From Streptococcus oralis Uo5 (GTDB taxonomy: Bacteria; Bacillota; Bacilli; Lactobacillales; Streptococcaceae): a stretch of 64,000 nucleotides of DNA. The stretch covers positions 1,273,001 to 1,337,000 of the forward strand of contig NC_015291.1 in the NCBI RefSeq assembly GCF_000253155.1, in the 5' to 3' direction. The notes under the pieces were generated by a model, which did not search any database, was not told where the DNA came from, and saw nothing but the letters and a program-made list of their open reading frames with translations. Positions 8,684 through 15,993 of this stretch are shown piece by piece; the stretch's first letter is position 1; each line of letters begins with the position of its first letter. A program made the position numbers and the translations under genes.

Positions 8684-9613
8684 TTGCCTCTTCATTCACG
8701 TTCTGAACGGCTAATGGGAACAACTATCACGATTTCATTAGTAGATGAACAGGCTGATTGCCTACTTCAAGGAGCCTTTGATTTGCTCAAGGAGCTCGAA
8801 TACCGCTTCAACGCCAACAGTCAAGAATCCGAACTGATGGAAATCAACTACCAGGCCGGGATCGCACCTGTTAAGGTTCATCCTGAGCTATTTGAACTGA
8901 TTGCTCTTGGACTTGAGCATAGCCTAGCTCCATCTAGCCATCTAAACATCAGCATTGGCCCCTTGATTCAAACCTGGCGAATCGGATTTGCAGATGCACG
9001 GCTTCCAGACTCTAAAGAAATCGAAGCTGTCTTGCCTCTAGTTGACCCGCATTTTATCAAGTTGGATCCGACTAGCTCTACTGTCTTTTTAGAGAAGAAA
9101 GGAATGAAGCTTGATTTAGGTTGTTTAGCTAAGGGCTATAGTGCAGATAAGGTTGCCCAGTATTTGAAAGAACACGGTGTCACCTCTGCCCTGATCAATC
9201 TCGGAGGAAATATCCTCACCATCGGGAACAATCAAGACAAAGAAGGGAAAGCCTGGCAGATTGGGATTCAAGATCCGCGAAATCCTCGTGGCAACCATCT
9301 CCTAACTATCCCTGCTTCTAACAAATCCGTTGTCACTTCAGGTATCTATGAACGCCACCTGACAGTAGATGGAAAAGACTATCATCATATCTTTGATAGT
9401 AAGACAGGATTCCCTGTCGAAACTGATCTCGCTAGCCTGACGATTGTCTCTGATAAATCCGTTGATGGTGAGATTTGGACAACGCGCCTTTTCGGAGAAC
9501 GAAGCGCTTCTATCCTCTGGCAAGTCGAAAGTATAGATGGTATTGAAGCCATCCTCATCGACAAAGAGGGACGCCTTGCATGTTCTTCAGGCCTTCAAAA
9601 TTGTATTATGTAA
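8684..9613 (+). CDS. apbE: FAD:protein FMN transferase, cytosolic type
   Basis: ApbE enzymes cleave FAD and attach FMN to a Ser/Thr of a target protein. Motifs seen: MGTTITISL at the N-terminus, LDLGCLAKGYSADKV mid-protein, and YHHIFDSKTGFPV near the C-terminus. There is no signal peptide or lipobox, so it works in the cytoplasm, unlike the exported lipoprotein ApbE of many bacteria. I favour the TTG at 8684 because AAAGGAG lies eight bases before it; the ATG at 8651, in the same frame, has no ribosome site. Directly downstream are two FMN-reductase genes, the second with an ApbE acceptor motif. Confidence 0.88.
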   Translation: MPLHSRSERLMGTTITISLVDEQADCLLQGAFDLLKELEYRFNANSQESELMEINYQAGIAPVKVHPELFELIALGLEHSLAPSSHLNISIGPLIQTWRIGFADARLPDSKEIEAVLPLVDPHFIKLDPTSSTVFLEKKGMKLDLGCLAKGYSADKVAQYLKEHGVTSALINLGGNILTIGNNQDKEGKAWQIGIQDPRNPRGNHLLTIPASNKSVVTSGIYERHLTVDGKDYHHIFDSKTGFPVETDLASLTIVSDKSVDGEIWTTRLFGERSASILWQVESIDGIEAILIDKEGRLACSSGLQNCIM

Positions 9614-9631
9614 AAAGAGAAAGGAAATCTC

Positions 9632-10237
9632 ATGCTAAAACTTATTGCCATTGTTGGAACGAACTCTAAACGTTCTACAAACCGCCAATTGCTCCAATAC
9701 ATGCAAAAACACTTTGCTGATAAAGCTGAAATTGAACTCGTTGAAATCAAGGACATTCCTGTTTTCAACAAACCTGCAGATAAACTTCTTCCCGCTGAAA
9801 TTCTTGAAATTGCAGCTAAAATTGAAGAGGCTGATGGTGTGATTATCGGTACTCCTGAGTACGACCACTCTATCCCTGCAGTTTTAATGAGCGCTCTTGC
9901 TTGGCTATCTTACGGTATCTACCCACTTTTGAACAAACCAATCATGATCACTGGTGCTTCCTATGGTACTCTTGGTTCATCTCGTGCTCAATTGCAACTT
10001 CGTCAAATCTTGAACGCTCCTGAAATTAAGGCAAATGTTCTACCAGATGAATTCTTGCTCTCACACTCTCTTCAAGCATTTAACCCAAGTGGCGACTTGG
10101 TTGACCTTGACGTCATCAAGAAATTGGATGCCATCTTTGATGACTTCCGTATCTTTGTGAAAATTACTGAAAAATTGCGCAATGCACAAGAATTGCTTCG
10201 CAAAGATGCTGAAGAATTTGACTGGGAAAATTTGTAA
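9632..10237 (+). CDS. NAD(P)H-dependent FMN reductase family protein
   Basis: A 201-residue flavodoxin-fold protein of the FMN_red family. The phosphate-binding loop is GTNSKRSTNRQL at residues 9-20 and the flavin-contact motif is GTPEYDHSIPAVL near 74-86. It lies 18 bases after apbE, preceded by AAAGG, and is clearly a paralogue of the N-terminal half of the next protein, so a tandem duplication. It probably reduces free or bound flavin with NAD(P)H; the physiological acceptor is unknown. Confidence 0.88.
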   Translation: MLKLIAIVGTNSKRSTNRQLLQYMQKHFADKAEIELVEIKDIPVFNKPADKLLPAEILEIAAKIEEADGVIIGTPEYDHSIPAVLMSALAWLSYGIYPLLNKPIMITGASYGTLGSSRAQLQLRQILNAPEIKANVLPDEFLLSHSLQAFNPSGDLVDLDVIKKLDAIFDDFRIFVKITEKLRNAQELLRKDAEEFDWENL

Positions 10238-10254
10238 GATAGGAGACCGAAAGA

Positions 10255-11499
10255 ATGAAATTTGTTGGACTTGTTGGATCAAACTACGATCAATCATATA
10301 ACCGCAAACTCTTGGAATTTATTCGTCGCAATTTCAAATTCAAATTTGAATTAGAAGTCCTTGAAATTGACGAAGTTCCAATGTTTAACCAAGACGAAAA
10401 ATGGGACGAAAGCTTCCAATTGCGTTTCTTGTATAACAAGATTACACGTGCTGATGGTGTCATTATCGCTACTCCTGAGCACAACCACACTATCTCAGCT
10501 TCACTCAAATCTGTACTCGAATGGCTTTCATACGAAGTTCATCCATTTGAAAACAAACCTGTTATGATTGTGGGAGCATCATACTATGACCAAGGAACAT
10601 CACGTGCCCAAGTTCACCTTCGTAAAATCCTTGATGCTCCAGGTGTTAATGCCTACACGCTTCCAGGTAACGAATTCCTTCTTGGTAAAGCTAAGGAAGC
10701 TTTTGATAACAATGGAAACATCACCAACGAAGGAACTGTTAAATTCCTTGAAACTTGCTTAGATAACTTTGTTAAATACGTAGGAGTCGTTTCGAAATTG
10801 AAAAAACCAAAACCAATCGAACCAGAAGACTTGGATTGTGGAAAACCAATTGCTACAACCATTACTGAAGTTGATCCTGACGATCCAGAATGGGTAGAAA
10901 AAGTTGCAGCAATCACTGGAGCTGTTTCTGGTGATACCTATGTCAAACTGGACCACGGTATCCTTACAGTTAACCAAATCGATATGTTCTTGAAAGCTAT
11001 GCCATTTGAATTGACATACGCTGACGACAACAACCAATTCCTCTACTACAACAACGCTCACCAAGATCCAGACACCATGTTTGCTAAACGTGTACCACCT
11101 CAATCAGGTAGCCGTATGTCGACTGTTCATGGTTCTCTTCCACCAGCACGTATGAAGAATGTAGAGTGGGTTATCGGAACACTTCGCAACGGAAACCAAG
11201 AATACGTCCGTACGATCGTTCCAGGTTCTCCTGCAGGTGTCATCAACACACACAACTACCAAGCAATGTACTATCCTGATGGATCATACGCTGGTATCAA
11301 TGAAATTGTCTTTAACTTCCAACCATGGCTTGACTGGTACCTAAAAGAGACTGGTCAACGTTTGGTGGGTGGTAGCGGACCATTTGCCCCTGCTGCTGGA
11401 GGTCATGGAGACGCCGATGCTACTTCTGGTGCTTCTGATTCAGGTGATGCTGGAGGCCACGGTGGTGACGCTGACGCTACTTCTGGTGCAAGCAACTAA
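10255..11499 (+). CDS. FMN reductase-PAS protein with C-terminal flavinylation motifs
   Basis: A 414-residue protein with three parts. Residues 1-185 are an FMN_red flavodoxin fold (GSNYDQSYNRKL; TPEHNHTISASL). Residues about 220-370 resemble the PAS domain found in DUF438-type proteins (GSRMSTVHGSLPPARM). The last 35 residues are a Gly/Asp/Ala/Ser-rich tail with two copies of D-A-T-S-G-A-S (residues 388-394 and 407-413), which fits the D-x-x-[ST]-G-A-[ST] acceptor motif of ApbE, with Ser instead of Thr as the acceptor. Since apbE is in the same operon, I infer that FMN is attached to this tail. The protein has no export signal. Confidence 0.85.
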   Translation: MKFVGLVGSNYDQSYNRKLLEFIRRNFKFKFELEVLEIDEVPMFNQDEKWDESFQLRFLYNKITRADGVIIATPEHNHTISASLKSVLEWLSYEVHPFENKPVMIVGASYYDQGTSRAQVHLRKILDAPGVNAYTLPGNEFLLGKAKEAFDNNGNITNEGTVKFLETCLDNFVKYVGVVSKLKKPKPIEPEDLDCGKPIATTITEVDPDDPEWVEKVAAITGAVSGDTYVKLDHGILTVNQIDMFLKAMPFELTYADDNNQFLYYNNAHQDPDTMFAKRVPPQSGSRMSTVHGSLPPARMKNVEWVIGTLRNGNQEYVRTIVPGSPAGVINTHNYQAMYYPDGSYAGINEIVFNFQPWLDWYLKETGQRLVGGSGPFAPAAGGHGDADATSGASDSGDAGGHGGDADATSGASN

Positions 11500-11508
11500 G
11501 AAACCAAA

Positions 11509-11536
11509 AAGGAGCCAAATGGCTCCTTCTTTTTTA
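11509..11536 (+). terminator. Terminator of the apbE operon
   Basis: AAGGAGCC and GGCTCCTT pair around AAAT, followed by a run of T, ten bases past the stop codon. Confidence 0.88.
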
Positions 11537-11545
11537 TTGAAAAAG

Positions 11546-11579
11546 AAAAGGGGCTTGTAAATCATCTACAACCCCCTTT
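11546..11579 (-). terminator. Terminator of the glycine operon
   Basis: AAAGGGGGTTGTAG and TTTACAAGCCCCTTT pair on the minus strand with a T-rich tail, just past the DUF896 stop codon. Confidence 0.7.
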
Positions 11580-11583
11580 CGTT

Positions 11584-11841
11584 TTATGAGTTAGGATCAT
11601 CTATACTACGGCCGTGCAAACCTTTTTCACGTTGTACTTGGCGTAGTTTTTCTGGTGTGACGTCATTTCCTTCCTCGTCCACAATTTTAATTCCTTCAAT
11701 GTGGTGACGAACAGAACGACGATAACCTTCGATATACTCCTCACGAAGTTTAGCTTGTTCCACTTTTTCAGCAGAAGTTAAGCCTTCTGTTTTTTTCTTT
11801 TTGGCAAGCTCGTTGATACGAGCGATTTTTTTCGGATCCAT
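11584..11841 (-). CDS. DUF896 (YnzC) family protein
   Basis: An 85-residue, highly charged helical protein: [20 protein letters not shown] is the DUF896 hallmark, followed by a helical hairpin and a flexible tail. B. subtilis YnzC is the characterised fold (a two-helix bundle) but its role is unknown. It lies 41 bases after glyS and probably ends the same transcript. Confidence 0.9.
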   Translation of the reverse strand: MDPKKIARINELAKKKKTEGLTSAEKVEQAKLREEYIEGYRRSVRHHIEGIKIVDEEGNDVTPEKLRQVQREKGLHGRSIDDPNS

Positions 11842-11882
11842 TTCTTCTCCTTTGTGATAAGATACAGTCCGTTTGACTGAGT

Positions 11883-13919
11883 TTATTTAGTATTAATTTG
11901 GTTGAAACGTGCAAGTTTAGCTGCTTTTTTGGTTAATTGCGACAAGATAGCCAAGCGATTTTGTCGGACAGTCTGATCTTCAGCCATCACCATGGTATTT
12001 TCAAAGAAAGCATCAATAACTGGGCTAAGCGCAAAGAGTTGTTCTAATTGCTGACTTGCAGTTCCTGACAAGACGAGTGATTCTACGGCTTCTGCCAAGG
12101 CTTTCTCTTCTTCATTTTCAAAAAGAGCAGAATCAACAGCATCAGATCCTTCTGCTTTCTCAGCCAAGTTGAAAGCACGTGAGAGGGATTCGACAGACGA
12201 TTTGAAATCTTCTTTCTTGCTTGCTTCGACAAGAGCACTTGCTACTTCCAGCATATCCGCCACAACAAAGTTTGAACTTGCAAGGACTGCTTCCTTGATA
12301 TCTTTTGGAGTAGAACCCATCATCTTATCAACACGAGCCTTGATAAAGTCCATAACCTCTGCTTTATTTTCATAAGTCAAGCTGTCGAATTTCAAAGCAT
12401 AAAGGCTATCAATCAACTCATCCATAGCAATGTGCCAACCAAAAGCATCCAAGATACGAACCACACCTTGCGTCGCACGACGAAGGGCATAAGGGTCGTT
12501 AGAACCTGATGGAATCAAGCCTACTGAGAAGAAACTCAAAATCGTATCCAATTTGTCTGCAATGGCTAGAATGGCTCCAACCTTGCTCTCTGGAAGTTCT
12601 CCTTCAGCAGCTGTCGGCATGTAGTGTTCACGAATAGCAGCTGCCACCGCTGGAATTTCACCAGCAAGAAGGGCATATTTTTCACCCATAATACCTTGGA
12701 GCTCATCAAACTCACCAACCATACCCGTCAACAAGTCAAACTTGTAAATAGCTGCTGCACGAGCTAGGTCAACTGTTTCATCCACTGACAAACCAGCTTT
12801 TTCTGCCAAGAGAATGGCAATCTGCCCCGTACGAATCATGTGTTCACGAAGAGAACCAATCTTTTCGTGGAAGGTCACATGGTTCAATTTTTCGACTAGG
12901 TCAGAAATGACCAATTTTTGGTCTTCACGCCAGAAGAATTCTCCGTCTTCCAAGCGGGCTACCAAGACTTTTTCATTTCCTTTGATAACATTTTCCAAAT
13001 GCTCTGCGTTTCCGTTACGGACTGAAATGAAGTTTGGCAAGAGTTTTCCATCTTGATCTCGGACAACGAAGTAACGTTGGTGTTCCTTCATCGAAGTCAC
13101 CAAGACTTCTTCTGGAACTTCAAGGTATTTGGCATCAAAACTTCCCATAAAGGCAGTTGGGTATTCAACCAAGTTCAAGACTTCATTGAGCAAATCAGCA
13201 TCAATTTCGATACGTACACCATGTTCAGCTTCGATTGCCTTGATTTGGTCAACAATCATTTGCTCACGTTCACGAGGATCCACGATTACAAACTGTGCAC
13301 GAAGGTCTTCTTCATAGCTCAATGCTGACTGAATCTTGGTTTCTTGTCCCAAGAAACGATGACCACGGCTCACACGACCACCCTTGATATCAAGGAAATC
13401 CAAATCAAACTCTTGCTCGTCCAAGAGAACTGTCAAAGTGTGTACAGGGCGGATATACTCAAAAGTGTTGTTAGCCCAGTGCATGCTAACAGGGAAAGTC
13501 AAGGACTTCAAGACGTCTACTACACCTGGAACAATGTTCTCAACTGGTTGGCCCACTTCTTCCTTGGTAACATAGACATATTCTTCACCCTTGATTTCAC
13601 GGAATTTAATATCTTCAACTGTCAAGCCTTTCCCACGGACAAATCCTTGAGCTGCTTTGGTGAAGTTTCCATCACCATCCAAGGCAATTTTCTTTGCTGG
13701 TCCCTTGAAATCTTCTGTCAAATCAGACTGTTTGTCTGCAAGACCAGTCACACGAACAGCCAAACGGCGTGGTGTTGAGAAAGTTTGAATGGCTTCAAAA
13801 GACAGGCGATTCTCTTTGAGGAAGGCCGCCGTTTTTTCACCTAGTTGTTTTTCGCTTGGAGTTACTACGTAGGCTGGTAACTCTTCAAGACCGAGTTCTA
13901 CTAATAAGTTTTTTGTCAT
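11883..13919 (-). CDS. glyS: Glycyl-tRNA synthetase beta subunit
   Basis: The 678-residue beta subunit of the tetrameric bacterial GlyRS, which binds tRNA-Gly; it carries the start [19 protein letters not shown], an HD-type central domain and a C-terminal DALR anticodon-binding-like region. Length is normal. It is separated from glyQ by 259 bases, unusually long for this gene pair, most of it taken by a hairpin-rich element. Expression should depend on the upstream T-box. Confidence 0.97.
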   Translation of the reverse strand: MTKNLLVELGLEELPAYVVTPSEKQLGEKTAAFLKENRLSFEAIQTFSTPRRLAVRVTGLADKQSDLTEDFKGPAKKIALDGDGNFTKAAQGFVRGKGLTVEDIKFREIKGEEYVYVTKEEVGQPVENIVPGVVDVLKSLTFPVSMHWANNTFEYIRPVHTLTVLLDEQEFDLDFLDIKGGRVSRGHRFLGQETKIQSALSYEEDLRAQFVIVDPREREQMIVDQIKAIEAEHGVRIEIDADLLNEVLNLVEYPTAFMGSFDAKYLEVPEEVLVTSMKEHQRYFVVRDQDGKLLPNFISVRNGNAEHLENVIKGNEKVLVARLEDGEFFWREDQKLVISDLVEKLNHVTFHEKIGSLREHMIRTGQIAILLAEKAGLSVDETVDLARAAAIYKFDLLTGMVGEFDELQGIMGEKYALLAGEIPAVAAAIREHYMPTAAEGELPESKVGAILAIADKLDTILSFFSVGLIPSGSNDPYALRRATQGVVRILDAFGWHIAMDELIDSLYALKFDSLTYENKAEVMDFIKARVDKMMGSTPKDIKEAVLASSNFVVADMLEVASALVEASKKEDFKSSVESLSRAFNLAEKAEGSDAVDSALFENEEEKALAEAVESLVLSGTASQQLEQLFALSPVIDAFFENTMVMAEDQTVRQNRLAILSQLTKKAAKLARFNQINTK

Positions 13920-13952
13920 GTTTTTTCCTTTACATCTTCTTCAATCTTTTTT

Positions 13953-14124
13953 GATATGCACCTTAGGTACTGGGGACGTCGCTAACTAACTTTGTGAGTC
14001 TGTATGGAAATCTAATGCAAAATTGATCAAGATTTCCAACAGTCTCATCAAAGTGGATTTAGCTGACTGATTTTTGAACCTAAGGTTTCAAAAATCCCCA
14101 CATAACAGTACAGCGGTGCATATC
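13953..14124. repeat. Hairpin-rich element with inverted ends between glyQ and glyS
   Basis: A 172-base non-coding segment closed by imperfect inverted ends: GATATGCACC at 13953 matches GGTGCATATC at 14115-14124, and the pairing continues through GTACTG/CAGTAC with a small internal loop. Inside are two more arms: GGAAATCT/AGATTTCC (14006-14013 with 14030-14037, extended outward by TGAG..CTGT/ACAG..CTCA), and GATTTTTGAA/TTCAAAAATC at about 14073-14100. A separate hairpin GCAAGTC..GACTTGC follows at 14131-14147. It looks like a MITE-type insertion or a structured RNA; it matches neither BOX nor RUP as I know them. Confidence 0.6.
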
Positions 14125-14178
14125 CCTCTAGCAAGTCTTCGACTTGCCTCTAACGATCTTAGAGCACAGTATTACTCA

Positions 14179-15096
14179 CTATTCTGCGTCTTCTGCTAGG
14201 AGTTTAGCTCGTGTTGCTTCATCCAAAAGTGGGTAGCCTAGGCGTTTGCGTTCTGCGACAAAGGTTTTGGCTACGACACGGGCCAAGTTACGGATACGAG
14301 CGATATAGCCTGCGCGCTCAGTTACGGATACGGCACCACGCGCGTCAAGCAGGTTAAAGGTATGTGAACATTTGAGAACATAGTCATAAGCAGGGTGAAC
14401 CAAACCCTCTCCCAAGGCACGACCAGCTTCTTTTTCAAACTTATCAAAATTTTCAAGCAACATTTCTTGATCAGAAATATCAAACGAATATTTTGAGTGC
14501 TCGTACTCAGGCTGGATGAAGATTTCTCCGTATTTTACACCATCGGCCCACTCGATATCATAGACAGAATCAACTTCTTGAATATAAGAAGCCAAGCGTT
14601 CTAAACCATAGGTAACTTCCGCAGTCACAGGGCCAGTTGCCAATCCACCAACTTGTTGGAAATAAGTGAACTGAGTGATTTCCATCCCATCAAGCCAAAC
14701 TTCCCATCCAAGACCAGCCGAACCAGTTGATGGGTTTTCCCAGTTGTCCTCAACAAAACGAATATCGTGTTCCAAAGGATTGATTCCCAATTTTTCTAAA
14801 GACTCAAGATAAAGTTCTTGGATATTTGATGGAGAAGGTTTCATGACCACTTGGAATTGGTGGTGTTGGTAAAGACGGTTAGGGTTTTCCCCATAACGAC
14901 CGTCAGCAGGACGACGTGATGGCTCCACATAAGCCGCATTCCATGGCTCAGGACCAATAGCACGAAGGAAAGTGTAAGGACTCATCGTCCCCGCACCTTT
15001 CTCATTATCATAAGCCTGCATCAGCATACAACCTTGGTCATTCCAAAATTGTTGTAAAGTAAGGATGATTTCCTGGAAAGTCAATTTTTTAGACAT
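14179..15096 (-). CDS. glyQ: Glycyl-tRNA synthetase alpha subunit
   Basis: The 305-residue catalytic subunit that activates glycine. Class II motifs are visible, for example the [19 protein letters not shown] segment and the ending of motif 3 around [14 protein letters not shown]. It starts [10 protein letters not shown] with AAAGGAGTAA before the ATG. An almost identical ribosome site and first seven codons occur again 173 bases upstream (see 15121-15285). Confidence 0.97.
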   Translation of the reverse strand: MSKKLTFQEIILTLQQFWNDQGCMLMQAYDNEKGAGTMSPYTFLRAIGPEPWNAAYVEPSRRPADGRYGENPNRLYQHHQFQVVMKPSPSNIQELYLESLEKLGINPLEHDIRFVEDNWENPSTGSAGLGWEVWLDGMEITQFTYFQQVGGLATGPVTAEVTYGLERLASYIQEVDSVYDIEWADGVKYGEIFIQPEYEHSKYSFDISDQEMLLENFDKFEKEAGRALGEGLVHPAYDYVLKCSHTFNLLDARGAVSVTERAGYIARIRNLARVVAKTFVAERKRLGYPLLDEATRAKLLAEDAE

Positions 15097-15120
15097 TATT
15101 TACTCCTTTTTCTATAAAAT

Positions 15121-15285
15121 ACTTGCGACACGAGTCTGCCTCGTCGATTATACGAGGCAAGACGAGTTAGTACTGCGTCTAGCTCAGCACTCTAGTGCTG
15201 AGCGTGGGGCAATCCGACTGTAAGGAGGTCTCTGCCACTGACGCAGTGAAATGTTAATTTCTTAGACATTGTTTACTCCTTTAAT
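15121..15285 (-). other. Duplicated glyQ start with a structured insertion
   Basis: On the minus strand, AAAGGAGTAAACAATG followed by six codons reading SKKLTF (ATG at 15267-15269) copies the true glyQ ribosome site and start with a few silent changes, then diverges and stops at codon 26 (15192). Between the copies lies a segment with three inverted repeats: ACTGCGTC/GACGCAGT (15172-15179 with 15240-15247), GCTCAGCACT/AGTGCTGAGC (15182-15203) and TGCCTCGT/ACGAGGCA (15137-15159). I read this as an old insertion that left a duplicated gene start; the 25-residue peptide is probably not functional. Confidence 0.6.
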
Positions 15286-15304
15286 TTATATTATCTTTTT
15301 AGCT

Positions 15305-15676
15305 TTATTCATCAAGCAACCAAGAAAAAGCTGGGTCCTGAAAAATATGACGTTTGGGAACCGTTTGTAAATTCTGATCGCATTCGTCTATTGTACCTAG
15401 TTTCAAAGCACAGACTTCTGGTATATTTTCTTGAGCAGTGAAAATTTGACTATGACAGTTCTGACAGTAATAGCGTTGTTTCCCTGGAGATGAACTATAG
15501 GTAACCAACTGTTCTTTTCCATGCAATACTAGGTTTTTACTGCTAACTTTGGCATTCACTGTATAGGCAGACGCAGTTGCTTTCCGACAGAATGAGCAGT
15601 GGCAAAAAACTAATTCCAACAATGCCTCATCTAAAGTGTAGGTCACTGCTTTACATAAACAAGATCCTGTAAGCAT
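15305..15676 (-). CDS. GFA/CENP-V family zinc protein
   Basis: A 123-residue protein of the GFA family (glutathione-dependent formaldehyde-activating enzyme fold). The zinc-binding cysteines are seen in GSCLCKAV, FCHCSFCRKA and YYCQNCHSQIF. The family often has no proven formaldehyde role in bacteria that lack glutathione pathways. The gene begins 34 bases after the T-box terminator and is followed by glyQ on the same strand, so it should be induced under glycine-tRNA starvation. Confidence 0.85.
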   Translation of the reverse strand: MLTGSCLCKAVTYTLDEALLELVFCHCSFCRKATASAYTVNAKVSSKNLVLHGKEQLVTYSSSPGKQRYYCQNCHSQIFTAQENIPEVCALKLGTIDECDQNLQTVPKRHIFQDPAFSWLLDE

Positions 15677-15709
15677 TATGCTCCTTTCTACTTAGGCATT
15701 AGAGGAAAT

Positions 15710-15895
15710 TCAAAAAGAACCGAATTTCAACACCCAAGCCTTGCGACTAGGGGCGTCTGAAACGCGGTTCCACCCTAATTTATTACTTCATTGTTTTTAA
15801 AAATACGACAGAAAGCGCCAGTTTCTTACCTTGTTCTACTTGGCTCCCACTACCCCAAACTCGCTTGAAGAACGCCATAAGACTTTCTTTCCTAG
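15710..15895 (-). ncRNA. T-box riboswitch, tRNA-Gly type
   Basis: The invariant T-box AGGGTGGAACCGCG lies at 15763-15776 on the minus strand. Its TGGA bulge would pair with a UCCA tRNA end, that is discriminator U, as in tRNA-Gly. Stem I is formed by GAAAG/CTTTC and GTTCT/AGAAC, and two glycine codons sit in the expected internal loop (GGT at 15828-15830, GGC at 15817-15819); GGT followed by A is the better specifier. A terminator hairpin (GTTTC.GACGCCC with GGGTGTTGAAAT, 15724-15763) and a T-run follow and overlap the antiterminator. Uncharged tRNA-Gly should allow read-through into the GFA gene and glyQS. Confidence 0.9.
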
Positions 15896-15900
15896 CTAGT

Positions 15901-15929
15901 ATTATAGCAGATTTTCTAACTAGTGTAAA
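15901..15929 (-). promoter_or_regulatory. Promoter of the glycine operon
   Basis: TTTACA and TATAAT, 17 bases apart on the minus strand, directly before the T-box leader; predicted start near 15894. Confidence 0.85.
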
Positions 15930-15931
15930 CC

Positions 15932-15966
15932 AAAAATGAGTCTGAAAACAAAGTTCCAGACTCATT
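15932..15966. terminator. Terminator of the subtilase gene
   Basis: AATGAGTCTG and CAGACTCATT pair around a 12-base loop with T-rich flank on the minus strand, 28 bases past the stop codon and just upstream of the T-box promoter. Confidence 0.85.
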
Positions 15967-15993
15967 TAATAGTAAAGCTTCAGAAAGTCCTGT

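Noticed and set aside
13953..14124. BOX or RUP element
   Set aside because: The inverted ends and inner arms do not resemble the BOX A/C sequences or RUP ends known from pneumococcus.
15192..15269. 25-residue peptide sharing its first seven residues with GlyQ
   Set aside because: Likely a by-product of the duplicated glyQ start, ending inside a hairpin; kept as part of the duplication rather than called as a gene.
15783..15965. A 60-codon minus-strand frame that looks like a small gene with a good promoter
   Set aside because: It is overlaid on the T-box leader; the T-box, the terminator and the promoter explain the conservation, and there is no proper ribosome site.
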